This document shows, piece after piece, positions 1-9,550 of a stretch of DNA of 64,000 nt. The translations under genes and the position numbers were made by a program. Source of the stretch: Steinernema hermaphroditum. Its lineage: Eukaryota; Nematoda; Chromadorea; Rhabditida; Steinernematidae. A model generated the notes under the pieces. It saw only the letters and a program-made list of their open reading frames with translations, searched no databases and was not told the DNA's origin. The stretch is from the NCBI GenBank assembly GCA_030435675.1, contig CM059622.1, positions 248,001-312,000 of the forward strand, given 5' to 3'. Position 1 is the stretch's first letter. The number at the start of each line of letters is the position of its first letter.

Positions 1-1071
1 GCCAATCCTTACCTTGGTGTCAAGATTCTCCAGAATATTTTCAATGCTTCCATACTGCTGCATAAGTTCGAAAGCACGTTTGGGACCAATACCACGAATG
101 GTGGGACAGTAATCACAACCAAGAAGAATACAGAGATCGGTGAACTGCTCTTGGCTGAACTCCATCTCGCGGAGCACCTTCGACAAGTCGAACTCCTTGA
201 TCGGCATCTTCTTCGCCTCGCTGAAAGTCATGTGGCGGAGCAGCACAGTAGATCCGAAGGTGAGCGCATCCATATCCTCCGTCGCAGTGGCGAACACTTT
301 TCCGGTACGGGCCAAGGCGGCACATTGAGCTTCAGCTTCACAAGGGGCGTCGACGACGGGCACTCCCATGAGTCGCAACAGGCGTTTGCACTCCTCGTTG
401 TGCTCCTTGCTGACTTTGACAAGACGGCGTTCGAACTTGCTGATCGTTTCCGTATCACCCTTCTCCTTCGCTTGAGCGAGTTCCTTCTCGGCTTCGGCGC
501 GACGCTCTGTGCGCTTCTCCAACTCTCCGGACTTCAGCTCGGGTGGCTTGCCGTCGAACACATAGCAAGGCTTGATACCGTTGTCTATCATACGGATGGT
601 GCGGTAGAACATGCCCATCAAGTGTCTGCAAGCAGGCAACATTAATAATGCGGTAAATGGAACCGTCATTTGTAAAATTGAATAAGAACACCCCTACTTA
701 TAAGCAAATGCCAGTGCAATGGCACTCCTAATTGCATGCCTGAGGCAAAAGTTGCACATCTACAGTTTATCAGCCTTTAGATGAGCTCACGATCGGAAAC
801 ACTGTCGGTTTCATTATCACTCAACCCCCTTGAATACAAAATAACCATGTCAAGCAGCAATTTGAGTCATTCAAATCACAACATACCCAGTAGCTTCTCC
901 GTCAGCATTGGTGAGCTGCGATCCATCTTGACGCACAGCAATCAGAAATTGGTAGATGGACATCGAAGCGTCGATGGCAACCTTCCGGCCGAAGTACGAC
1001 TTCATTTCATTGCTGCGGATCGCTTTCGGCGCGCGATCAGCGATCAACTTGCTGAGATCTTTTATTCCCAT
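1..1071 (-). CDS. crn-1: Flap endonuclase 1 (FEN1/CRN-1), N-terminal two exons; continues past the window edge
   Basis: Structure-specific 5' flap endonuclease of Okazaki-fragment maturation and base-excision repair; in nematodes it also acts in apoptotic DNA degradation (family knowledge). Exon 1 is 1071-887 and exon 2 is 625-13. The intron is 626-886 (donor GTATGT, acceptor TTGCAG) and the phases match. A donor GTAAGG at 12-7 shows that the gene continues off the left edge. Starting from [12 protein letters not shown], the metal-binding acidic residues are all visible: Asp34 (VAIDAS), the Asp of VFDGKPP, both Glu of DAPCEAEAQ, both Asp of [11 protein letters not shown], and the Asp of LLGCDYC. 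The helix-hairpin-helix entry RGIGPKRA follows. Length and order match eukaryotic FEN1 with no gap. The C-terminal PCNA-binding region is outside the window. Identification is secure; the symbol follows the C. elegans name. Confidence 0.95.
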
Positions 1072-1090
1072 GATGGGGTGCTAGAAGACT

Positions 1091-1101
1091 CTGAAATGAA
1101 C
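1091..1101 (-). promoter_or_regulatory. Likely trans-splice acceptor of crn-1
   Basis: On the minus strand a TTCATTTCAG acceptor ends about 20 bases before the crn-1 ATG, with no upstream in-frame exon needed. In nematodes this arrangement usually marks spliced-leader addition. The upstream forkhead gene has its poly(A) signal only about 240 bases away, so SL2-type processing of an operon is possible but not shown. Confidence 0.45.
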
Positions 1102-1336
1102 AACAAAACTGCACTGATTATAGCACTAAACACATCACGAAGAAGATAAACGCAAAAGAGGATTTCTCGGAGAGAAGAGCATCCATTGGAGTGCGCGAAA
1201 ACCATTCGATACTGAACGATTTAGCGCCAAAATGGTCTCGAGTGGAATTTCGCACGCGTTCGGTTGCTTCGATTGAGGTCGCTTCGATTGGTGAGCGGAA
1301 GCTGTGGACATTCCATTTGGATCACACACGATTAAC

Positions 1337-1342
1337 TTTATT
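1337..1342 (-). terminator. Poly(A) signal of the forkhead gene
   Basis: AATAAA on the minus strand, about 50 bases after the stop codon of the forkhead-domain gene. Confidence 0.5.
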
Positions 1343-1389
1343 TCAATACCGTTTTGTACAAAATAGAAAGAGAATGTAATTGGATTGAG

Positions 1390-2854
1390 TTAAGTGCTCA
1401 AATAACGAATGCGTCGCTCCTGCTGGTGGGATCCATCAGCCTGCGATGAACCACTACTTTCGCCCTCATGTCCAAGATTTGGTGAGATGCTCCAGTGCTG
1501 ATAGTTGGATTCAATGTGTGAGTCATAGAATCGATGGGAGCCTCGTTCGTTGGAGGGACAAGGTGAATCTGTAGGAGAAGAGTACTCCTGTTGGTGGCTG
1601 CTTTGACTGACACTGAAGTGAGCAGAATTCTGATACATGTGTCCTTGGTCGTGTTGAGTTAGGCTGTCAATGTTCTGATCCTTTTCGCTTTTTATGTGCT
1701 CTGCCGACGATGTTCTTGGCTCGCTTTCAGCTTGATTAGGAGAATCAGACGTTTCGTAACGGGAAGCACATGAGTTGTCAGAGGGATATGCTTCTGAAAT
1801 CAGCCCATGAGCAGAATATTTGTAGATACTACTTACCGCTTTCTTCATTAGCTTCTTGGGGACTGCAGGGAACTTGGGACGTCTGAAGTACTGGATAGGC
1901 CGCGGGAGAAGGATAGAAGGGATGGGAAGAAGTAGGTGCGAAATAAGGCGAAGGATATCCTTGAGGAGCTGCATATGGATAGAAAGAGTGTTGGGGCTGG
2001 GCGAATTGGTATCCTTGTGGGTTGTAGGCGGCTTCAGAATCCTGCTGGCTACAGCCAGGCCCGTACGTGTACAGAGCTTGTGATGAGTAGGAAAGAGCGG
2101 GATAGGCATAGGTCGAAGGGCCCGGCTGATTTGTATCCTGCCAATAGACGGAAGATGGCCGCTGAGACTCCTGAATTACTGGGCACGGTACCGAATGTTC
2201 TACTGGATCTTCTCTGGCAAGCCTCTTCCTCTTCGGCCTCTCAGATGCCGGCGAAGCGGATGGAAGACTCGGGAAGATAAGAGGCGCACAGTATCCAGCC
2301 CCTTTGTCGTGTTTTTGTTTCTCAAGCTTCATCATCGAGTCAGAGAGTCCTAGAGGTTTTCCATAGGGTCCCCGCCAGCCATGCTTTCCTTTGATGAGGG
2401 CATTGCAGATTGCCGGATTTACCAGAACCTGACGAAATTTCGCGACCTTCTCTATTCCAAAGACTTTGTTGATGCGGGCTTGCGCCTTGTCGGCATCTTC
2501 GTTGTGCGCCGGGTGTATCGTCCAAAGTGCGCCCTTGTCCGGCCCGTCCAAGCATCGATCCTTCACCTTGCTGGCATGAATCTGCGGGCGACCGCCCTCG
2601 TTCAGCTGATAGCGGTGGAAGTAGGTCGTCTGCGAAAGGGAATGGCGAATCACGCGCTCCGTGCGTTCCCACACCTTCTGGTCCATCTCTTGGATGGGCT
2701 TGACGTGCGTTCGGAGGTAAACGTAGATGTCCTTGATGCTGGCGGCCCGGTCGCAGAACCTGCCTTCGATTATCGTCTCCGAGTTCATGATCGTCAAGAC
2801 GATCATGGCCGGGTAGGAAAGGCCATACTCGTTCTGTCGGTGCACCTTCTTCAT
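1390..2854 (-). CDS. Divergent forkhead (winged-helix) domain protein, two exons, 473 aa
   Basis: Probable sequence-specific transcription factor. Exon 1 is 2854-1837 and exon 2 is 1793-1390. The 43-bp intron has donor GTAAGT and acceptor TTTCAG, and joins Ser-Glu-Ala in phase. Residues about 9-120 read as a forkhead domain. YGLSYPAMIVLTIMNSE stands where family members have PPYSYIALI. IRHSLSQTTYFHRY replaces the usual IRHNLSLN helix 3, so the recognition-helix Asn is Ser. DKGALWTIHP corresponds to GKGSYWTLDP. A basic KRKRLAR patch follows near residue 210. The rest is low-complexity Tyr/Pro/Gln/Ser-rich, as in activation regions. There are large inserts between helices, so it is a divergent member and I cannot assign a subclass. 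The start is the first in-frame ATG; a more 5' exon cannot be excluded. It lies immediately upstream of crn-1 on the same strand. A degenerate copy of its last exon occurs at 14553-14733. Confidence 0.72.
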
Positions 2855-3463
2855 CGTTTCTTCGGGGATTAATGCGCGTCCGCATTATATCTCTTTGATT
2901 TATGATTCATTGCGACCGAACGTGCATCGCAAAACTTAAGGCATCGCATTTCGACAGAAGAGTTACCACAAGGAGATTAATAATGTAGAATACATTCTGT
3001 TCTGCATCATCTTATTTTTCGTGCTCTTATCTGTAAAGAAGTGACAACCAAGGACAGTTTATTAGACCGCCCTGAGTCAAACATGAGTGTGGCAAATAAA
3101 AGAGGTGTTTACACATGCCAAACAGACAATAGGCGTCTGGGGATGAAGCAGGCGTCGCTCCGCCACATTATCCATCACTTTGTGAGTTCGAGATTCAGCT
3201 TTTATACGATGGCAAGACATTCGAGTAGCATGAAGCAGTCGAGAACAATTTCGCCATCGGTTCGTTGAGCATCTAAGGAACAAAATGGATTGCTGCTCAA
3301 ACTAAACGTTTTCCCAAGAGCTTTAGAACAACCAAGTGGTGTTGATCGCTCTGGCGGTGAAATGAGGAGCGGACGCCTCTTCTGTAAATGGGTATCCTAT
3401 GGTATCCCTTCTAGACAGATGCCTTTTTCTGACTTGGATAAAGTTTTGTGATTTGTGAAAGAG
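2855..3463. other. Intergenic, upstream of the forkhead gene
   Basis: I see no coding exon, RNA gene or repeat end here. It presumably holds the promoter of the forkhead gene, but no clear TATA box or motif stands out. Confidence 0.4.
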
Positions 3464-3774
3464 CTTGTGATCAAGTCTGTGCGAGAGTCGAGACGAGAGT
3501 GTCGAATTTGGATACTTTTGTCATCCATACAATGCGATTTTCGTCATAAATCTTGAGACCACACGCGCGCAGACCGAACGAGTTACTCGGGTCTCGAAGC
3601 GATCAACACTGGCATGGATGACGAGTGAACGGTAGCAACTAGGGAAATCGTCCGCACAGTGTTCTGTTCATGGCAAAATTTCAGAATTTTCGTGATGGGA
3701 CCAAGTCTGCTCTCGTCTCACCGTTCTCGACCATTTGTCGAGAGTCGAGACTGTTGCGCAGCCCTGCTTGTGAT
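3464..3774. mobile_element. hAT-type non-autonomous element (295 bp) with 8-bp target-site duplication
   Basis: The element is 3472-3766, flanked by the exact 8-bp duplication CTTGTGAT at 3464-3471 and 3767-3774. Its ends are inverted: CAAGTCTGTGCGAGAGTC on the left, and the reverse complement of the right end starts CAGGGCTGCGCAACAG. Inside, GTCGAGACGAGAG is repeated in inverted form near the right end. It contains no transposase. It is a sister copy of the element at 7116-7451; both contain GGCAAAATTTCAGAATTTTC. hAT assignment rests on TSD length and end type. Confidence 0.85.
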
Positions 3775-3859
3775 GGCTTTGACTTATCAGGGCTGATTCA
3801 AGGATATCGTGCAAAGCAACAACTGCATTTTCAACATTTATTAACAAACATATTGGCCG

Positions 3860-4774
3860 TCATTGTTGCCACTCTTCTGTTAACGCCTTCGACAGCTCTT
3901 TGGCGAACTCGGATATTTTCGGCTTGATATCTAGTAGTGTACTGTCGAACGAATCCAGGGCGCTGTTGATCTGAAATGTTTCAATGTCCATAACGCAAGA
4001 GCTAAGAAAAAAGCCGATCCCTTTAGCGTTCATCGAGGCGCGGAGGTGTGACGAAGCTGTGTATCGGCGAAGAGCTTCAAATTGTATATAATTTGATGAC
4101 GCCACAACTGCGCAAACAAGTCGTACAACCCCAAATTTTGGTCATTTAGATCCTATTTCAGGAACATAGCCAGACAATTGGCGATTAGGATAAGAAGACT
4201 CTTGCGGACTGTATTCAGAGGGCAGAAAAACATAGGTTCAAAGAGGATTAATCTAGGTGCGTGGGGGGACTCTTCATCAGTTTTAGCGGGAAAGAGAGTC
4301 ATCATTGAGTACTGTAGTACCCTTAGTTATACTACAGTCTAAGCAAGCTCCCCTGTAAGACAACTTCATCATACTTTGCGGCTGTTTTCAAAGCAAAACA
4401 TGGGAATCCCAGGTTTATTTTCCTGTTTTCCATGTTATGTTGTTTTCGTCTCCTAAAGAGCCTATGCGAGATAAGTGATTCATGCACAAGCCGTTAGCCG
4501 TTTGGGCCGGATTATCTTTCGCGTGAACACTTCCTCCTCTGACGTCTTCGCGCGCGCGGCTCTTCAATTACCACCAAACGGCGCTTTTCGGTGTAAACAC
4601 GTCTCTATGAGACTGAAGATCAAGGAATAGACGTTCCCTCCTGGCTGTCCACGGCGACGCCAACTAGGCTCAACTTACAAATCGGTCGATTCCTTCGTCG
4701 ACTGCGTCACCGGAAACCGTTCGGTATAGGAATTGCATAAAGAGAGCGACGAGCAGATTGACGTAAACAGCCAT
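3860..4774 (-). CDS. Candidate small secreted protein, two exons (68 aa)
   Basis: Exon 1 is 4774-4679: an ATG, then a hydrophobic signal-like segment (MAVYVNLLVALFMQFLY), then an acidic stretch ending DEGIDRF at a strong donor, GTAAGTT. Exon 2 is 3970-3860: it follows acceptor ACATTTCAG and encodes 36 residues of amphipathic-helix character (INSALDSFDSTLL through KALTEEWQQ) before a TGA. Phases match (0/0). The intervening 708 bases may hide middle exons. I recognise no family. The hAT element at 3472-3766 lies just downstream. Coding potential is inferred from splice signals and composition only. Confidence 0.42.
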
Positions 4775-5130
4775 TGTCCCTCGGTGGGTAATGTTTGTTT
4801 CAGCGCGTTTCCCACACGTCGAGTAATCCGCTAAGCCATTCCCACAGGAGCCGGCGAGCAATCCCGGTGGTGATATGGTGACAGTCATTACACATCACGT
4901 ATTCGAAACAAAAGTGCGATGAGATCGAGAAGAGACAAACAAACACAATCAGTCCAAAAAAGCGAGTTTTAGCTCAATTTATTTTGGCCCAACCTAATCT
5001 TACAAAAGACGCCAACTTTCCTTTCGACTGTGCTATGTCACGTCGATCAATAAGGCACAAGAACAAACCCTAGACAAGGTTGGACTTCACCGAACCAATG
5101 CTGTCTTCGGCCGTGAACAGCTTAACTGAG
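4775..5130. other. Intergenic
   Basis: Presumed 5' flank of the small secreted gene. I see no repeat or further exon. Confidence 0.35.
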
Positions 5131-5430
5131 TTAGAAGGGCACAGGATCTCTATGTCTGTACTCCAAAAGACCCTGAAACGGAGGAAGACCGAAGCTATTC
5201 AACGTAGTCAGCCCAAGAATCTGTGAACCTCCCAATTTTAAATTTAAGTATACCGTAGCCATAACAATAAAAACTAACCATGTGAATCGACCCCACCAAT
5301 GATCTTCCTTAGGCTCAGGCTTAAGCTTAAAACTGAAAGATTCGATTTTCCGTGAACCAACACTTTTTGCCTGTTCCCCAAATTTACACCTGTCGCGCAG
5401 CATATCTCTAGCTTTAAATAGGCATTTATA
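5131..5430 (-). other. Open frame of unknown status, possibly a gene remnant
   Basis: About 100 minus-strand codons are open from the edge of the MITE at 5445-5573 down to a stop at 5131. They include a Lys/Glu-rich part and a hydrophobic run (TWLVFIVMATVYLNL). The hydrophobic run coincides with an AT-rich stretch that could instead be an intron (donor GTTAGT, acceptor TTCACAG), but splicing it out creates a stop. No family recognised; it may be a decayed exon. Confidence 0.18.
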
Positions 5431-5436
5431 CAATGT

Positions 5437-5581
5437 GTCATACCCAGAGATGGGCAAAGGTTGAGCCGTATATCCGTATCAACCGGTTAATCGGGTTGAC
5501 CAACCGACTCAACCGATACGTGAGCCGCCAACCGGTTGAACGGCTAGCCGATCCGATCCGTTGGCCATCTCTAGTCATACC
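5437..5581. mobile_element. hAT MITE, 129 bp, with 8-bp TSD
   Basis: The element is 5445-5573, flanked by exact GTCATACC duplications (5437-5444 and 5574-5581). Its ends are CAGAGATGGGC and, inverted, TAGAGATGGCC. The interior is built of CAACCGG/CCGGTTG inverted motifs. The same end type (CAGAGATGGGC) is used by the much larger foldback element at 62462-63242. Confidence 0.85.
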
Positions 5582-6539
5582 CCATTATTTGCCCACTTTT
5601 GACGCAATTGTTCTCGAGCGAAGATGGCCGGGAAATATCGTCAATTAAAAACATCAGTGTACATATTCATCTTCGGGACATGAACTCAGGATTCACTTTT
5701 TCGTATAGTTTATATTAGGTTTTATATCCATTCTCATTTAAAGGGATAGATAAAACTGTTTTAAAACTTCTGAAAATTTACGTGCCCCTATTTTTGGTGG
5801 TAAAGAGCACGGTAGTAAAATCAGTTTCTCGGAAAACATTTCTAAGAAATAGCAAAAAAATGAATGAATATCGAATAACGAATAATGAATAAAGTGAATA
5901 ACGTCTGTGAATGAGTAGTGATTACACTAAAGAACTGTCGTGATTAAGGAACCTTTTTCGGTTTTATAGTGAGATATTAGGGGCCATTCTCTTTTTTAAG
6001 TAACGGACTTTGGACTGCTTAAGTCGACGCGGCGAGGCGATGAAAAGAAAATCAATGGTTGTCGAGGTTCCACGGTCATTTTGGAAGCCGCCGAGGTACC
6101 CCGCTGCTTTCAAGGAGACCCTTGCAGCATAGTCACGGCAGTCTTTTCACACTAAAAAAGACTCCTTGAGTGCGTAGTTTAAATAGCTTTTCTGACTTCT
6201 TGCTCGTTGGCGGCAAGTAGGTGGTCACAAGTCGAAAAGCTCCTTTTGAATCCGGCCTGTTCCACTGATTGGGTGATTCAGCATACGTCTTGCAGCTGCT
6301 TCTTGAGTGAGAGAGATAAAAATACACTATTTGGAATAGTCTTCCATCTTTATGATGAAAAACCTTCAATCTTCAGACTCTGCAGAATATAATATTGATG
6401 ATTAAGAAGCCAGTGAGAGTAGTACGTCTTCTTTTAGTACTACAATAAACCTTTTGGAGACTCTTTATTAGAAAATGCGTCCACAATTTCGTCCGCGACA
6501 ATCGGTGTGACATCATAAGCCTCGAGCGGTCTTCAACAA
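5582..6539. other. AT-rich intergenic DNA
   Basis: Contains a short low-complexity run of GAATAA units (about 5860-5910). No exon or element end that I can support. Confidence 0.35.
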
Positions 6540-6775
6540 TCAAATCTGCACCGGCATAGCCAGGAGCAGGACGAAAATAAGTTCTAACGGAAGTCCCAAG
6601 GGATTCAGCGCCTCGAACACACCTTGAATCTGTTCAATATTATCCATAGCCAGTGAATTCATTTCGTAGTTTTGATTGGCTATCTAAACAACATCACGTT
6701 CATCTGATTACCAACGCATTTCAAATCTACCACGTAGGTCACTGTCAGAAGAAATAAGAGAGAAGTTTTCCTCAT
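6540..6775 (-). CDS. Candidate small secreted or membrane peptide, two exons (62 aa)
   Basis: Exon 1 is 6775-6731 and encodes a signal peptide-like MRKTSLLFLLTVTYV. Exon 2 is 6683-6540 and encodes 47 residues starting IANQNYEMNSLAMDN. It ends in a strongly hydrophobic segment (LPLELIFVLLLAMPVQI) and a TGA. The intron is 47 bp (donor GTAGAT, acceptor TTGTTTAG), typical for this genome, and phases match (0/0). The open frame is too short to be found by length. Hydrophobic segments at both ends suggest either a secreted pro-peptide or a GPI-type or tail anchor. No family recognised. Confidence 0.5.
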
Positions 6776-7107
6776 TGTTCCAATCAATTCAGTTGTTTGG
6801 GTAAATGTCCAGGCCTACCGGTAGCCTATTTGCCACGTTTTCCCACGCTTAGTCAGTCGCATTATTTTTTGAATACCATTTTGTGGTTTTCGGAAGAGGT
6901 AAACACTCGCTTTTTGTACCTCTTTATGGAGTTGTGCCATGGATGCTTCCCACACCTATCTGAGCATGTGGATGTAGTTACAGTATCGATCATACAGAAG
7001 AGCGGAACAAAAAGAACCTAAATAGTGCTAGTGTTCGGATAAATCTCGCCTATGGCTTTTTTTACGTATTCCAGTATTCTAAGCACAGTCCAAGTGAGCC
7101 TTATTGG
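6776..7107. other. Intergenic
   Basis: 5' flank of the small peptide gene. I see nothing else. Confidence 0.3.
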
Positions 7108-7459
7108 TTCCCAATCAGGGACGTGCGAGAGTCGAAAGTCGAGACGAGAGTGCCGAATTTGGATGCTTTTATCATCCATACAGTGAGATTTTCGTTATAA
7201 GTCGTGAGGACCACACGCGTGCAGACCAAACATACAGAAGCCTTTACTCATTTTGCATCGAGTCCGAGTCCAGCTCGGAGTCCACCCTCTTCGGACTCGG
7301 GTCTCGAAACGATTAACACTGAAAGCGATGACCAGTAAACGGTAACAACTAGGAAAACCGTCCACACGGTATTCGCATGGCAAAATTTCAGAATTTTCGT
7401 GGTGGGACCGAGGCTACTCTCATCTCGCCAGTCGATAGTCGCACAGCCCTGTTCCCAAT
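7108..7459. mobile_element. hAT-type non-autonomous element (336 bp) with 8-bp TSD
   Basis: The element is 7116-7451, between exact TTCCCAAT duplications (7108-7115 and 7452-7459). The terminal inverted repeats start CAGGGACGTGCGAGAGTC and CAGGGCTGTGCGACTATC. It is homologous over its length to the element at 3472-3766, but has an extra GAGTCCGAGTC-rich segment near 7258-7300. Confidence 0.88.
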
Positions 7460-7964
7460 GAACGATGTGGATGGGTATATGATGGGTATTGCACTTGTTA
7501 ACCTCACCGGAATTACGAATTTACGAATTTTGTTACGATATCTAACATTTACATGTTGTCGCACCCCGAATCTAACCAGCGCTTCTTGTTGCGCTTGATG
7601 TCGCCAAGTTCTGCTGCCTAGTTTCTTCAAGAAGTCATCACTCTATGGTCGTCCAAAAGGCCTCTTCACTGGAGGGCGCCATTGCTCTAGCCGAAATGAC
7701 CATTTTTCCGGGTTTCCGTTCGCCATCTTCCAGGCGAAGTTACACCTTCTTCTTCTTGCGGCTTCATCGACCTCACCGGAACTAAATTCAAATCTGAACA
7801 AGTTGCCTGTTTACCACATTCCCAAGTTTTGTCACATAAATATTTTGCCAGCGAGTTGTTTTTTCCGGAATTGTGTTTTGTGACGTCCACATTTCTTACT
7901 GTTTTTCGTATTTAATGATGGTTTGAAGGTGGGCGAAAGCGTGCCCGCATAGAAAATATAAACA
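7460..7964. other. Intergenic
   Basis: No exon recognised. A tandem TTACGAAT doublet sits near 7514-7530. Confidence 0.3.
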
Positions 7965-8195
7965 CTTTTTCATGTTGTGGCGTCGTTTATTGGACACAAA
8001 CGCCAATATTTATGTGTGAACGTCCAAAACGACGTCAGCCGAAATCGGAGTAAATGAGTACGTCATATTAGATTCCTCTTCTTACGACCTTATTTTATCC
8101 TATGGCCGACATTTGATGCGATCCGTCTCAGAATTCCCGCTAATAACGGACGGTGAATAACAGCTACAGTAACCAAGGAAGACAAGGAAGTGTTT
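7965..8195. repeat. Dispersed repeat R1, copy 1
   Basis: Shares a colinear segment with 12754-13005, including GACGTCAGCCGAA, GGCCGACATTTRATGCGATCC and GGTGAATAA...AACAGCTACAGTA. No inverted ends or TSD found, so the class is unknown. Confidence 0.7.
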
Positions 8196-9339
8196 TCGTG
8201 GTGACATGAGAAGAGCGAGCGGATAAGTATTTCTTACGCAAAAGTGTAAAGGAGTCTCGTTGGTGCGGTGTGGAAAGCGACCGGTTATCCCCCTCTCGTC
8301 TGGGTTTTGAGTAGTCGGTCATCCCCGAAGAGATCTTCCAAAAGTAGATCAGGAGTTTCGACGTAACACGACAAGTGCCATGTCCTGTTCGAGGTTTTCA
8401 ATATGGACTCCAGATCCGATGGAATGGGATGGAAGTTCAGTGACAAGTTCAACGACACTTTCTGTCATATCGGCTAAACCAAATTAACGTCATTCTAAAA
8501 CAAAAAAGTTTAGAACTTGTCAGATGCAGATGCTTCGTACTCATTTTTTCTTTTTTTCCTTTTCCGTTCTTATTTATTGAACCTCTCAAATGACCACGAA
8601 GCAGTTGGAGTGATTCCATGCCAACTTATTGGAACTGTATAGAAAGATGGATTGGAACTGTATAGAAAGATGAATACGCGTACTCCCCAGGGAAGTCGTG
8701 GCAGGACCCATAAGCCCACACTTTCTGACCTCGTTTAGGTACTCTAGCACCCCTAGCACCTCTAGCAAAGAATATTCTGGGGTTTTCTTGTTCTCATCAA
8801 TGCCCTTACAAATTTCATTTCAATCGGCGTGGGAAACTTTGTGAGGGTCCCTTGTTAGCTCGATCAGGATCGGGACACTGTAATAAGTTGATCCTGGCCG
8901 ACTTCAAGTTATTCTGATTAGAACGTCCATCGAACCTTTTCCTGGCTAGTCTTTCACGTGGAGAATCCTAAGTAATCTTGATAAATGATGCTCACAGAAT
9001 AGTATTCGAGTTGGAGACCTCCTCGTCATACATGTACATATGCTACAGGTGTCATATAATTTCCAATCTTCTTACTGTTTAAGCGTTTCCATTTGTCGAG
9101 ATTTCTAACTGTTCATTTGATCGCATCTCGCTTAAATGTCGCCTTCCTTATATAAATGCCGTTTTTTTATGTGTCACCTCTGGGAACCTGTGCCACAAAC
9201 AAAGAGACTTCTATCGCCTTCCAGTAACTCGTTTATTATCTTTCTCACACTGTGCCGTTTCCTTTGACTGGAAATGTCATCTATTGTCGTCGTTGACGGC
9301 ATAGCGCCAATTTCCCGTGAAAGTCGAGCGGAAACGACC
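8196..9339. other. Intergenic
   Basis: Contains a 21-bp tandem doublet (TTGGAACTGTATAGAAAGATG) at about 8629-8672. No gene supported. Confidence 0.35.
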
Positions 9340-9550
9340 ACATATCGTGACTCATAACCGCATACGTCTTTCAGCAGTTGCGCAAGAGGAATACGAAATC
9401 CGCGATTTGGAGTCTTAGCGCCGGGATTGCGGTGAGTGGGATTTGGTGTCTTGAGCAAGGGAGGCATAACAATCGCTCAATTACGGGAAAACAAGCTTGA
9501 CATTTACGGTTTGGAGTTACGAGCACGCGATGCCGCCGGTCGAGAGGATT
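9340..9550. repeat. Dispersed repeat R2, copy 1
   Basis: Homologous to 30625-30840. Shared landmarks are CGGTGAGTGGGAT, AGGCATAACAATC, ATTACGGGAAAACAAGC and ATCACGCGATGCCG-type sequence. A long minus-strand open frame (9467-9174) starts inside this repeat and is probably fortuitous. Confidence 0.65.

Noticed and set aside
9174..9467. 97-codon minus-strand protein
   Set aside because: It begins inside dispersed repeat R2, and the second R2 copy does not keep the frame open.
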